64,000 nucleotides of DNA from Hysterangium stoloniferum (lineage: Eukaryota; Basidiomycota; Agaricomycetes; Hysterangiales; Hysterangiaceae). Positions 45,690 through 56,640 of this stretch are shown piece by piece (the first letter of the stretch is position 1; each line of letters opens with the position of its first letter). The position numbers and the translations under genes were made by a program. The stretch covers positions 186,001 to 250,000 of the forward strand of contig WHVD01000115.1 of NCBI GenBank assembly GCA_015178975.1. Reading direction: 5' to 3'. A model generated the notes under the pieces. That model ran no database searches and had not been told where the DNA came from. It worked only from the letters and a program-made list of their open reading frames with translations.

Positions 45690-45960
45690 GTAGTTCTCTC
45701 ACCGACGCCACGGATTCTTTCAACCTTGTACCGTTGACGTACACCCTGGACAGCGAACAACGAGAAGAACGCGGCGTAGGTCAATCAGTTCACTTCGAAT
45801 TTTCTTTGATATATCTGCTGAAATTGTATACTTGTGGTTTTTACCGCTTACACCTCTCTTGAGTCGGTGTGTCAGCGCATCATCATCGGGAACTCAAGTC
45901 ATTTCGGAAGAATATTGATGGGAAATTAGTACTCAGTAATAGCACCTCTATCATGATCGG
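45690..45960 (+). pseudogene. Membrane-glycoprotein gene, copy C (remnant)
   Basis: The stretch from CTCTTCAGTAGTTCTCTC onward follows 35,730-35,900 of the intact gene, including exon 1, but the start codon ATG is ACG here. It then jumps to CTTGAGTCGGTGT and to CATCATCGGGAACTCA, pieces that lie about 220 bp and 970 bp into the intact gene. So most of the coding region was deleted. This is independent support for the exon 1 assignment in the intact copy. Confidence 0.75.
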
Positions 45961-46940
45961 GGATTGCACTGTCATTTGATTCCACTCTCGCCATAAAGCG
46001 AGACTTAGATCATAGGCGCAACCAGTATTGTTGCGACATATCTGAGAGACGTTACATCTGGCGATCTGTATTAAAAATAATCAATGCCAGCCGCAACAAG
46101 TACAAAATGTCATGAACTGACACCATGCCCAAATGTGCTATGGGACTGATATGATCTCACAACAAAGTGACTGTCCGTGAACGTAGGGATAAAGGAGACC
46201 GCGGCTGGATACTTGTACGACTTTTCTACCTTTCTGCCTATCCGCATTTGGGACTATCCACGCATAAGGCTGTTGAATTTCGGCTCGACAATTTATAAGT
46301 AGCGTGGGCCTGGGGTAAAACACTTCACCCGGTAAAACAGGTAATCATAATACCTACATCGCTTTGTGTTTAATTATGACCTGATTTACATAAACATTGC
46401 ATATCATTTACTAATTGAACTCTGATGGACTCATCAAATCAAACATATTCAGATTCCACTCTAACCTCATAAAATCTTCCCTGAACTCCTCTTAAAGTTC
46501 GTACCAGACCTGATACCTCCGGTCTTCCTTCTTGTTTTGCTCAGATCTCCCAGAAGATTCAAGCCGCCTTATATAGTAAAGATGCATGAAAAACCTCGTT
46601 GTCATTGGTCCAACTTGAGAATTATTTGAGTTGGGTTTCTTCTTATTAGAAGTCTTGATAGAATCGAGCACGAAGTGCTTCATCTTATCAGATATAGCCG
46701 GAGTCAAAAGTGACTGAGACAGCAGCTGTGAGACTCACTCTGCATAGCATCCACTGCATTCATGCTATTTATGGCAATGTCATTTCTCAAATAAGAATAA
46801 GAGAATAGCTGGATTGTCATGAAGTCAAGTGTCTGGAGTTATCACTGGTAACAACTTACCAGGCTATTATTAGCTATCGTGTGTGGTTTCGGCGGTGAGC
46901 GATCTCACGTGAGAAATCAAGGCAAGAAATTAGAAAGGTA
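45961..46940. other. No recognisable gene
   Basis: AT-rich, becoming CpG-poor towards the right. A 71-codon minus-strand frame at 46,492-46,707 has no recognisable features. Confidence 0.4.
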
Positions 46941-46949
46941 CTTTAGGAC

Positions 46950-47618
46950 AAGGCTATACTTGGGAGTCGGTCCCCTGTCTGATTGCGGGTTAATTAAAAG
47001 CGGATCATGTTCATCTGAGCATGACTGTCACTGATGTCTACTTCCAATGAAACTACTGTGAGCAGCCGTGATATAGTACCAGATGAGACCATCCCTGAAG
47101 GTGTTGAGGAGCTACCACCAGGTGTACCACGTGCATGCTATCTGGATGCCATAGGGTCCATGAGACTGAACCTACTTGTGCAATAATTTTGAAAAGACCT
47201 AAATATTTTTCAGCAAGCTTTTTTGATGGACGGATAGTCTGGAAAAATTGAGCTTTGACAAAAACATGGTCACCAATTTTGAAGTTTGGTGGCAGAATCC
47301 AGTTTCAGTCCACTGAATGCTGATATTGCTCTTGGGGAGACTTTATGGCAGTCTGGAGTTCCTCATAGAGCTCATGGAGGTCCATGGTGAACTCTTGAGC
47401 ATGAGCAGAGGCAAGGTTCCATTCTGGGTGTACTGTGATATTTAGATTGTACCCTTTATTTGCATAGAACGGGGAAACACCAGTTGTGGCTGAGGGTGCA
47501 TTGTTGTAAGCAAATTCTGCAAGTGGTAACAAAGCTTTCCGATTGTCCTGTTGATAGTTGCAATATACACGGAGATGTTGTTCCAATATCTGATTGACAT
47601 GCTGGGTTTGTTCATTGC
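46950..47618 (-). pseudogene. Chromovirus integrase fragment (lineage B)
   Basis: The minus strand encodes E-Q-T-Q-H-V-N-Q-I-L-E-Q, then L-L-P-L-A-E-F-A-Y-N-N-A and T-T-G-V-S-P-F-Y-A-N-K-G-Y. It continues into the C-terminal domain with I-G-D-H-V-F-V-K-A-Q-F-F and R-P-S-K-K-L-A-E-K-Y-L-G. This is the basidiomycete chromovirus type distinct from elements 1 and 2. It is open for over 100 codons (47,305-47,600), then decays. The LTR at 47,619 cuts it in the integrase core. Confidence 0.8.
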
Positions 47619-48257
47619 TGTGAAGAGTCGCTAGATTCTTACTGTTCAATATATGAAGAATATGGACTATACAAGCACGACTAGCAAGTATTGACTGTTC
47701 AGTACAATACTATAGCTTAATAGACTAATAGTACTAGTAGAGAGACATAATGCACATCACTAGAGCAACTGTACAATTGCTCTTGAAGGCTAGTAAGAGA
47801 ATTAGGGAGTTTCTGTTTCAGTACAACTCACAATCAAGAGAAAAGAAAGATAACCAACAAGATATGGGTTATCTAAAGAAGAGTAAGAGCAGCACGAATC
47901 AATGGTAGTGTCGATGAGTGCAGTGACTTGAGTGAGGGACTTGACCTTCATGGTTCGAGTCCAGAAGCTAATAGTAAGTTAAGTGATACTACTTTCTTAG
48001 TAGCTGAGATGTTAGCTTTGACACCTCTCACTGTTCAACGTTCTGGGTTGTTATGAGGTGGTGTCTGTTGGGTAAAAAGTCTGATCTCTTTGGCGCCAAG
48101 TGCACCCACAAGTATACACAAGACTTCAGACTAAGAAAATAGAGCGATACTTGAAGAGTATGAAGAATAGAAAGAATAGAAATAAAAGATAGATAAAGTA
48201 TTATATAGTATGCGTATTATTCAATAGTCCAACCCTAATATATGCATACCCTTTACA
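47619..48257 (-). mobile_element. LTR, family A (solo or element end)
   Basis: 639 bp, minus-strand start TGTAAAGGGTATGC and end CTCTTCACA. It includes the palindrome GAGCAACTGTACAATTGCTC (one change). It is closest to the LTRs at 52,543 and 63,146. The flanking 5-mers ATTGC and GTGCC do not match, so one junction is altered or recombination has occurred. Confidence 0.8.
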
Positions 48258-48281
48258 GTGCCCCCAGTTCAAAGGGATGTG

Positions 48282-49021
48282 TTATACAAAGTGCCAAAGA
48301 ACTTCCAGGATGCTGCCCCAAGCTTCTTGTGAGGATCCCCCAAGGTCCAAAATGGCATTCCCCCACCATTCTCTCTTCACCCTGAAGGAGTCGGCTACCC
48401 TCACCCAAGTCAAACTGCTAGAATCCCTGTGTAAGGAGTCGACCCAGCATCTGTAGGCCTTCTCCCTACAATGAATGATAGAATGAATGCTAGCCAGCAG
48501 AGAGGAAATCCACGTGATAAGAGGGGCTTCAGGAGGGAGTGACAAGGACATGGGTAGCAGGGTGGGAACACATCGCTGTGTCATGGTCTCCAGAGGGGAT
48601 GTCAGAGTGAGGGCCTCAAGTAAATCCACAAGGCCAACAACGGAAAGAATGTGTGCAGAATCCGGGCGTGGACAGGGTGATTCCACTAGGACGTGCCAGA
48701 ACATAGAGAGTTTAATATCTCGGGCCACTCGCACAAAATTCTCCCCTTCCACCATGTCTTCAAAAGTGAGATAGAAATCCTCCATGATCTCAGATGATGA
48801 AGTGAAACCTCAGCAACCTTTAAGGCTTCCTTGAAGGAGCAGTTGCTGGAGTGCTGGTACTAGTTGCACGAGCACCCTTCTGACAGGGAACTGCTCAGAA
48901 GGGTAGTTGATAGCAACTCACATCCAGAAGATGGTGCTGGCAGGCTCGGTTGGGGGAGTGAGTCGTTGGTAACGGGGGTAGGAGATCATCCCAGGAGAGG
49001 GCTGATGGCCCTCTAAAAAAA
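48282..49021 (-). pseudogene. ORF3-type accessory protein fragment
   Basis: On the minus strand a 167-codon frame (48,785-48,282) begins M-E-D-F-Y-L-T-F-E-D-M-V-E-G-E-N-F-V and has an alpha-helical look (W-H-V-L-V-E-S, L-V-D-L-L-E-A-L). Upstream, near 48,945, the sequence matches the last 60 bp of the window (CTCACTCCCCCAACCGAGCC against CTCACTTCCCCCAACCGAGC). So this is the downstream part of the extra ORF carried behind pol in element 1. Here it sits only about 60 bp from a PBS and LTR, so an internal deletion has occurred. Family unknown. Confidence 0.5.
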
Positions 49022-49042
49022 TGGTCCAGCACAGATCACCAC
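49022..49042 (-). other. Primer binding site
   Basis: The minus strand reads GTGGTGATCTGTGCTGGACC immediately inside the LTR at 49,043. It is nearly identical to the PBS of element 1. It fixes this LTR as a 5' LTR with its body to the left. Confidence 0.7.
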
Positions 49043-49631
49043 TGTGAAGAGTCATTGGAACTCTGACTGTTCAATATAGGAAGAATACATATCAACCCTC
49101 TAGATATGATATGAATATATTAACTGTCAAAGTACAATACTTGCATATTAAGAATAATAGTTTCTGTGAGCAAGTGAATAGCTACTTGAAGTGACTAGAA
49201 TAGAAGAAATGGGATTGACCTTAAGAGAAAAATCCCTAGTCAAATAGACTAGACAATGTAAAGTGAAGATAAGAGGTGATTCACAAGGAGAGGTAGAAGG
49301 ATGTGAGGAGATGTCATTGTTGACAAGCAAGTTAGAATGGTGAGAGAATGAAGTGGTTAAATTCAAGTTTTTGCTGTTTGATGTCTAGCAAGTCGTGGTT
49401 CTGGATTAAGGTCTCTGGCATCTATACATGTGACTGTACTACTTATGCACTCATAAGCATCTGTAGTTCATAGGTGTACATAGACCTTCAAACTATGAAA
49501 GGATAAGATATTTGAAAAATATCTTGAGTAGAAAACATAATAGAAATCACTAGAAATTACTAGAAAATTAAACAGAATATGTATAACTTAACATTGGTCA
49601 TTAGGTGTGGCCAGGAGGGGCATCCCTCACA
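49043..49631 (-). repeat. 5' LTR, family A
   Basis: 589 bp, minus-strand start TGTGAGGGATGCCCC and end GACTCTTCACA. It is closest to the LTR of element 2 (29,150). The internal 20-bp palindrome has decayed. It belongs to a deleted element whose only internal remnant is the ORF3-type segment. Confidence 0.8.
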
Positions 49632-49893
49632 GGGATTCTCAATCAGCATGCCTAGGTAACAGGATGACTGATTTTTTTGCCTTTCACATTACTTCATGCC
49701 TGATGTTCAAAGGTAACTCATGTCATCATTCAGTAAGTTCTGTAATAAGTCCTGACATGGAACTTAACAGGGTTCAAGAGATATGAGACAAAGTCTGCAG
49801 AATTCATTTGCAATTGCACAAAAGTATGGTAATTCAAGTTACTTCTTCACAATGACAGCCAATCCCAATTGGATGGAGGTTACTGATGAATTG
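49632..49893. other. Spacer
   Basis: No gene or repeat recognised between the two LTRs. CpG-poor, so probably old transposon DNA. Confidence 0.4.
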
Positions 49894-50647
49894 TGTTAAG
49901 GGATGGGCAGGCTCATGGAGGGTTTCTGGAGAAACCCACAGATAATCCAGTAGGACTTGGCTTCAGCTTATAGGGTGCACCCTCACAAGATTGTGGTGTC
50001 CAATTTCAACCAGGCAGATGGGAAACCTGGGGAGTCTGGGAGTAGTTGATAGGTTGATAGGTGAAACAGTCAATAGATTGGAAGGCCAGTCAGAAGGCCC
50101 ATGGGCTCCAATGAGGTCAATAGCATTGTGTTTCAAAGATGAGAGATGGGGATAGAGCAGGATATGTATATGCTAAGTTACTGGGGAGGGAACTAAGTTG
50201 ATTTTCTGACTGGATTGTATGTACAACATTAGCTAGACTATATAGACTGTGGTATGTATGCAATACCACATCCGGTAATAATACAGATCAAAACAAATAA
50301 TTATGAAATGAGACCAGTAAACACCAAACTAGGTGTTAGGGACAGAATGGAATGGAGGTTGGGTGTGAAACATGACAGGTCATTTGACCATATTGGGAAC
50401 CAGGCTCAGTTAGAGAGCTGACAGGTTGTCCAGGCAGAGTCCAGTGATTGGTGTGTGAGACAGAGTCGGATATAGACAGGTTTGACATGCACAGGTCCCA
50501 GCAGGCACTCCAGTTGTGACTGTACTTTGGGTACCATATAGAGGGTCAAGCCTGGTGGGTGTTCTGGTTAACTGCCACCTGGTGGGTAAGAGAGTTGTGT
50601 GCATGGAGGATGGGTTCTGGAGCCCAGCAGGTTTTCCAGTCCTAACA
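49894..50647 (-). repeat. LTR-B, 3' LTR of a lineage B chromovirus
   Basis: 754 bp, minus-strand start TGTTAGGACTGGAAAACC and end CCTTAACA. It aligns along its length with the LTR-B at 31,806. A polypurine tract sits directly before its start on the minus strand, and a chromodomain lies further upstream on the same strand. It is therefore a 3' LTR rather than a solo copy. Confidence 0.75.
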
Positions 50648-50662
50648 GTACCCTCCCTTTAA
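50648..50662 (-). other. Polypurine tract
   Basis: The minus strand reads AAAGGGAGGGTAC immediately upstream of the LTR. This is the expected position and composition for the plus-strand primer of an LTR retrotransposon. Confidence 0.6.
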
Positions 50663-50763
50663 GGCTGAAGTCCCATAGAAGCCCTAGAATGTGATAAAGT
50701 TTGTCAGTTACACATATGTGTCAAAGAGTCATGTGATCTGGAAGGTAAGGTTCAAATGTGAAG

Positions 50764-50780
50764 AGCCTATATAAAAATTT
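50764..50780 (+). promoter_or_regulatory. TATA box of the accessory ORF
   Basis: GCCTATATAAAAATTTGA lies about 60 bp upstream of the ATG at 50,829, on the strand opposite to the retrotransposon genes. It suggests that the accessory ORF has its own promoter. Confidence 0.45.
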
Positions 50781-50828
50781 GATATAATAAAATTTCTTCT
50801 TCTTTTGTACTGCTATCATCTATTTGCC

Positions 50829-51780
50829 ATGGTCCAAAGCCAACACCTCAAAGACCAAATGCAATGGCTAGGTCGTCCACAGGAGCCAGTTGTCAGGCCC
50901 CCCTCACTGCTGCACAAATACTTGAGCAGTATGAAGAACAGTGGTGGCATTGGGAGGTGTGGAGGTGGAGGAGAAAAGGGTGAGAGAGGAGGAGGAGCTC
51001 AACCAAGAGTACTGGGTGGCAGTGGTCACTGAGAAGGAGGCTGAAGAGGAAAGGAAGAAGGAAGAGGAGGAGGCAGTGCAGGTTGCCACAGAGCATGCCA
51101 GAGCAGCCACAGAGAGGACTGTGGGCAAGGTGTGTTAACTTCTTTCTCCTTTTTCTGACTTCACTGACTGTTGCTTTCTAGCACAAAGCAGTAGAAGTAG
51201 AGTCTGAGTCTGAGGGGCAGGCTGGGAGCCCTCAAAAGGTAAGTGGCAGGTCCAGGGGGATGTCTGAGACTGACCAAAACAACAGAAGTCAAAAAAAATG
51301 GCTCCAGTATGTCTGGAGTCAAAGAACGACCCATGGTGCACTGGGTGAAATGACGACAACACAGAGTGCTACCGGAAGTCTGGGCAGGGGCCAGGCTGTT
51401 GGCAATGTGTGCACCTCAAAGTGAGGTGCTCAGTGGTTCATGAGCCCACAGGGTCTGTGGTACAGGAAGTGGGTGGTTTGGCAGAAAGGCCTGGGGCCTT
51501 GGAGGAAACTTTGGGGTGGATAGTGGTGGGAATAGAGGCCCAGAACCAGTTGTTTGAAGAGAGCAACCAGGTGCAAGGGACAATGGCGGAGAGTCTCCAG
51601 GGACTCCATGGGGAGTTTCAGGAGTTCTTGGTCGAATATGGAGGGTATGTGCATGAGGAGTCCAAGGGTGGGAGTTCTGAGGAGCCCAGGGAGGAGTCCA
51701 GGGTGGCTGAGGAGCTGGTGGAGCTCCAAAAAGAGTTTAACAAAAATGGGAAAAAACATCACCCCATTAATGTAGAATGA
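50829..51780 (+). pseudogene. Antisense accessory gene: coiled coil and Cys cluster
   Basis: Lies between the chromodomain and the 3' LTR of a lineage B chromovirus, but on the opposite strand. Coding blocks in changing frames: P-L-T-A-A-Q-I-L-E-Q-Y-E-E-Q-W-W-H-W near 50,910; an E/K/R-rich coiled coil to about 51,130; a plausible intron (GTGTGTTAAC...CTTTCTAG, 51,131-51,180); a Ser/Glu linker; then a zinc-cluster-like array near 51,335-51,425 with C-x2-(stop)-x6-C and C-x2-C-x6-C spacing; and a helical tail with M-A-E-S-L-Q-G-L-H-G-E-F-Q-E-F-L ending at 51,780. One expected Cys codon is TGA. Similar proteins are known to me only as hypothetical proteins of Agaricomycetes. DNA or RNA binding is inferred. 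Confidence 0.55.
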
Positions 51781-51951
51781 AAAGACAAATAATAATGTTT
51801 TTAAATTTTCAAATAAAAGCATGAAAATGTCCACAGGAAGGCCTCCTAAGACTTAAAGACAAGTCAGAAACCTGTAAAAGCAAAGAGGGACATAGGGCGA
51901 CAAGAAAAAATGAAGTGAATCCAACATATACACAGGGTCTGCAAAATGTGG

Positions 51952-52272
51952 CTAGAGAGAGGATAGTGGCCCTGGTTTGAGTGGATAAGCTGTGTGAAAG
52001 TCAGTGACAATCTCCATGGCATTCCTGAGTTCCATGGCCAAAATCCAAGATGTCTCTTCATCTGTGCCCTCATAACCCACCCACTTGACCAAATGAAGCA
52101 GTTTACAAGTGTGTTGACACTTATCTATTTTTGAGTCTAAAATTTGTGAGATTTCAAACTCGGGTTCTCCATCAATAATGACCAATGATTTAATAATGAA
52201 ATCATTTGTGATGTTGAAATGAGACATGTCGAAAGAGATTCGCTGTTGATGAATAATGTTTGGGTTTGTCAA
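51952..52272 (-). pseudogene. Chromodomain end of lineage B pol
   Basis: A 106-codon minus-strand frame with E-P-E-F-E-I-S-Q-I-L-D-S-K-I-D-K and L-V-K-W-V-G-Y-E-G-T-D-E-E-T-S-W. This is a typical chromodomain, followed by a helix and P-L-K-P-G-P-L. The upstream integrase is missing: before it comes a segment also seen near 19.87-20.11 kb and then LTR-B sequence. A deletion has thus joined the LTR to the end of pol. Confidence 0.85.
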
Positions 52273-52329
52273 CTTGAATTTGATAAGTCGAAGAGTTGTT
52301 GAATATTACCTTTGAATGTTTGTGACAAT

Positions 52330-52542
52330 GTTGTGGCTTGTGACAGTTGTGACAACAGAGTCAGATATAGACAGGTTTGATGTGCATGAGTCCTGGTGGG
52401 GCACTCCAGTTGTGACTGTAGTTTGGGTACCATATAGAGGGTTGGGTGCATATAGGATGGGGTCTGGAGCCTGGTGGGTTTTCTGGTTAAATGTAACCTG
52501 GTGGGTAAGAGAGTCAGGTGCATGTAGGATGGGGTCCAGAGC
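52330..52542 (-). repeat. LTR-B fragment, target of element 1
   Basis: Matches 50,455-50,630 (GTGACTGTA, TTGGGTACCATATAGAGGGT, GGTGGGTAAGAGAGT). It is cut at 52,542 where the LTR of element 1 starts, so element 1 inserted into an LTR-B. The target 5-mer would be AGAGC, and the second copy should lie beyond the window. Confidence 0.7.
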
Positions 52543-53180
52543 TGTGAAGGGTATGCATATATCATGATCAGGCTGTTAAATATTAGACATATTATAGTAC
52601 ATTATTTATCTAGTATTGTTTCCTTTCTTTAATCCCTTATACTTTTCAAGCATACCTTTATTTCTTAGTTCGAAGCTTGTGTATACCTGTGGGCACACTC
52701 GGTGCCAGAATACAGACACCTTTTACCCAGCAGACACCACCTTGTAACGACCCAGATGTTGAATAGTGAGAGGTGTCAAGGGTAATGTCTCAGCTACCTA
52801 TAGAGGTAGTGTTTTCTCGCATACTAAGGTCTTTGGACTTGAACCGTGAAGGTCGAGTCCCACTCTCAAGTCTTTGCACTCATCGACACTGTAGTCAACT
52901 CGCACTGCTATCTCTCTACCCTAGATATTCAGTCTTTTGCTGATTATCTCTTTTACTCCTAGCTACTAGTTGTATCGTAAAGGTCAACTCTGCTAATCTC
53001 TTGTTATAGTTGTCATGAGCAACTGTACAGTTGCTCTTGTGACATGTAGTGCATCTCTCTACTAGTACTATCAGTCTAGTAACCTACTGTATTGTACTGA
53101 ACAGTCAATACTTCCTAATAGTAGTTGAATAAACACTATTCTTCATATATTGAGTGGTCAGAATCTATCGACTCTTCACA
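52543..53180 (+). repeat. 5' LTR of element 1 (family A)
   Basis: 638 bp, TGTGAAGGGTATGC to GACTCTTCACA, with 5-bp inverted ends TGTGA/TCACA. The perfect palindrome GAGCAACTGTACAGTTGCTC is at 53,017-53,036. It ends one base before the PBS. Confidence 0.9.
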
Positions 53181-53200
53181 GTGGTGATCCGAGCTGGACC
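53181..53200 (+). other. Primer binding site of element 1
   Basis: GTGGTGATCCGAGCTGGACC directly follows the LTR. The same sequence, with small changes, follows the LTRs at 29,150 and 49,043. The matching tRNA cannot be named without a tRNA set for the species. Confidence 0.7.
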
Positions 53201-53257
53201 GTTCTTTTCCTACAAGGAAAGATCTTATTATTTGACTACTAAGACTCGAGCAGGTGA

Positions 53258-56200
53258 ATGACTATGGGCAAGAACCAAACACCAAGGTCTTCGTCAACTC
53301 CCAGCAGTTCCATGCCTCATCAAAAACCTGCTAACCTAGAACCACCCTGTAATGTCACTTTGAGGAAGTCTTCATCGACCTTTCAAGTATCAGTTCCTCC
53401 GGAGGATCCCTCCTGTTAAGAGTCAATAGATTCTGACCGCTCAATATACAAAGAATAGTATTTATCCAACTACTATTAGAAAGTATTGACCGTTCAGTAC
53501 AATACAATAGGTTACTAGACTGATAGTACTAGTAGAAAGACGCACTACACATCACAAGAGCAACTGTACAGTTGCTCGTGATGACCGGAACAAGAGAGTA
53601 GAAGAGTTGACCTTTACGATACAACTTGTAGCTAGAAGTAAGAGAGATAATCAGCAAAAGACTGAATATCTAGGGTAGAGAGATAGCAGCATGAGTCGAC
53701 TACGGTGTCAATGAGCGCAAAGACTTGAGAGTGGGACTCGACCTTCACGGTTTGAGTCCAAAGACTATTAGTATGCGAGAAAACACTACCCTTATAGGTA
53801 GCTGAAATGTTACCCTTGACACCTCTCGCTATTCAACGTCTGTGTCATTACGAGGTGGTGTCTGCTGGGTAAAAAGGTGTCTCTGTTCTAATTGGTGCCA
53901 AGTGCACCCACAAGTATACACAATGCTTCGAACTAATGAAATGATGGAATATTCGAAGAATATAAAAGATAGATAAATATGAATAGAATGTGTAAAATAT
54001 AAATAAGATAAAAGGAGTGTTTTACCACAATGAAACTGTGGTAAAAGCATACTCCTCACACCTCCGGAGTAGTAGCAGGATCATCAATGAACATTCCCCC
54101 TGATCCACCTGAGGAACGCTCATCAACCAGGCAGTTGAGCACCCCTGGAGCCAATGTTGAGCCTAGTCGAGCACCCGAGCCCATTATCATGTTTCCTCTG
54201 AGACAGGTTATCCTTAAGCAGTTCCTTGGAGGTCATATGGTTTACACTCAGCCCATCAACTTGCAATGGGATATGTACTACACCGATAAAATCTCTGAGG
54301 ATCGGGTTACTCCCTTTGTGGAGGAGTACAATACAGATTACCCCCTTTTACCAGTGACTGTAGCAGTCTGGTTAGGTCGTTATCAGGTGATCTTATCGCA
54401 GGATTTATTCACGTGACCAGGGAACCTCGAGGACTTGACCCAATCAATTCCCAAATGGTCGAACAAGGTGACAACCACTATGGAGGGAGGAAGAAGGATT
54501 CTCAAGTGGGAGGTGTTCTCTCTATTCCTTGAAGCACTTCGTACGCATGATGATGTGTTGCAAATCCTACACATCCTGCTCGGTGGAGATCATGTTGTGC
54601 CTAAGGTTGACTACCAGTACATGTACATCTGTATGTTGGAGGGGTCTCTCAATGGAGTCATGCTGAATCTATCGTTTGCATACTTCACCTTAAGGGGTCA
54701 GTTGAAGCGAAACCAAAGAAGACTTGATAAGATGGTTTTAGAGGTACTCCTCCCCTATAATGACTCGATTCAGGTCCCCGATTCACCTCTCTCCATGACT
54801 AATTCGTTCGTTTGCAACCCTAAATGGGTCTCCTGATACTCGTTTCCTACATTCTCTCAACCATTCTGTGATATTAGAGGATTTTCTGCTGGACATGAGG
54901 ATGCAGGTGATAGACCGCCTTCAGGAAAAGAGGATTGAGGTCTGCACTCCTTTTCATCAACCTCAGCCACGTCGACCTCTGAACATGACAGAGATCGAGA
55001 GACAGATCGCGATGGAACCCTGCCCAGCACCTCTCCAGGGAGATCATCGCTCTCACGTCGCATTTGAAGGAGTCTCGAACAGCCCTAACTTCGAGAACGA
55101 GGTGACCACTGTCAGAAACTGATCAGTCACCAGCAAGGGTCGACTGTCTTTCTCTACAGTATTCACTGAGGGTATAGCTGGCCCAGTTACTGGTCGAGGA
55201 TCGCTGAACTCAGAAGGTCCCCACCATTCTCTGCTGATCACCTCGAATCCTTTCTTGCCATCAGGAGGACCCCCTAGTGATTCATCTGGGAGTTTGAATA
55301 CTTCAGACCGAGGAGGGAATTTAGGACGTGGGGAGCGCCACAATAGAGCACCTAATACCCCCTTTCGAACTCCGATGTGGTCTCAAGCTAGCGCGCTTAT
55401 CGATGACTTACCTAAGGACAAGAAGATCACTCTTAACACCAACGACATAAAGATCAAATGGTCTGACCTCCCTGAATACGATGGAGCCCAATCCAAGGCT
55501 CTGGATTATATCATGGACATCATGAGTCTCGTGGAAGTATCAGACTCTTTGAGTGTGCTGTTAGGAGTTGCTCTGCCAAGATGACTCACAGGCGATGCTA
55601 CGGTCTGGTGGAGCACCCTAGACCGTGAGCATTGTACTGGATTCAGTCAATCTCATGGGTCATTTCTTCGGGGCATTGTGGAAGGATTGCTTGGAACTTG
55701 CTGGCATGAATCCTTGGCCTTAGAATGGGAAGCCATGAAATTTCGACAAACTGGTCATGTGAGACACCCGTACACTACATCCAGTGGAGAGTTAAACTCT
55801 ATCATTTCCTGTACAGGTTCCACCAAGACAGAGGGGATGAAACGTGCAGACTCATTCTCATGCTGCCCACGGAATGGCTTTACCTTCTTCAAGGACAACC
55901 TATCGACAACATCATGAGTTTGCAGACTTATGCTAATAACCTGCAAGAAACTCTGATCAACGCTTGGGTCCAAATGCACTGGGAACATTACCAGTTCCAG
56001 AAACTGCACGTCATGTTATCGGAAGGTCAGGAATTGGATTTTAGGGCCACAAATGACCTCTCTTCACCTAACCACATTCTTGTCAGTGAGACTAATGAGA
56101 GAGCCTCGACGAGAAGGATTGTCCCAGACACCACTAACCTGATGCAGGGAAAGCATCACAGAAAAATGTTCTTTGAGAGGAGCAACAAGAAGAGCTCGGT

Positions 56201-56640
56201 CAAACCCACCAAGGAATGTTGGATATGTGGAAGTTCGGAGCATTTCAAGATAGATTGCCCTCACGCTGGCAAAATGTCTCATTATATCTCTATCAACAAA
56301 TGCTCCACACAGGATATGTCAGAGGAAACTGAGGAGCAAAGGTTATATGAAGTGGTCCATGGACTATCTATACAAGGACAAGTAAATAGTTCTGATGACA
56401 AATTGACTATTGTTCCCATTTATGCACCTCGGGTCAGAAATGATCTAGTAAGAGAGGAAAATCGAATGCCTGATGAAGCTCTTCCATCTGAGGTCTACGT
56501 ATCCATACTCGCTGCAGATTTCTTCGAAAAGGGAGATCGGTTGAGTGCACACTGGCAGGACCTTGAGGGCCTGACCAAGAACCACCATCAGACTCAGGAT
56601 TATCACGAAGAAATCAACTCGGACTCGCTCTGTTCACCTG
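53258..56640 (+). pseudogene. Element 1 gag
   Basis: The first ATG after the PBS (53,258) opens a Ser/Pro-rich start (M-T-M-G-K-N-Q-T-P), interrupted at 53,413 by a solo LTR and resumed in frame at 54,066. Blocks include Y-T-Q-P-I-N-L-Q-W-D-M-Y-Y-T-D, D-D-V-L-Q-I-L-H-I-L-L-G and I-K-I-K-W-S-D-L-P-E-Y-D-G. The last block contains a canonical CCHC knuckle (C-W-I-C-G-S-S-E-H-F-K-I-D-C, near 56,218-56,260). Gag packages the element RNA. Breaks: TGA at 54,414, 55,120 and 55,582; frameshifts near 54,806, 55,765 and 56,640. Confidence 0.8.
53414..54060 (-). mobile_element. Solo LTR-A inside gag
   Basis: 647 bp in reverse orientation with the perfect duplication CCTCC (53,409-53,413; 54,061-54,065). 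Removing it and one CCTCC restores the gag frame across P-E-D-P-S and G-V-V-A-G-S. It carries the perfect palindrome at 53,558-53,577 and a second hairpin, TTTTACCACA with TGTGGTAAAA, near its minus-strand start. Confidence 0.95.

Noticed and set aside
47619-48257. This LTR as a perfect solo LTR
   Set aside because: The flanking 5-mers differ (ATTGC and GTGCC), so I list it as solo or element end instead.
50805-51138. Glycine-rich or Ser-rich proteins in other frames at 50.8-51.1 kb
   Set aside because: They are out-of-phase readings of the E/K-rich coiled coil of the accessory gene.
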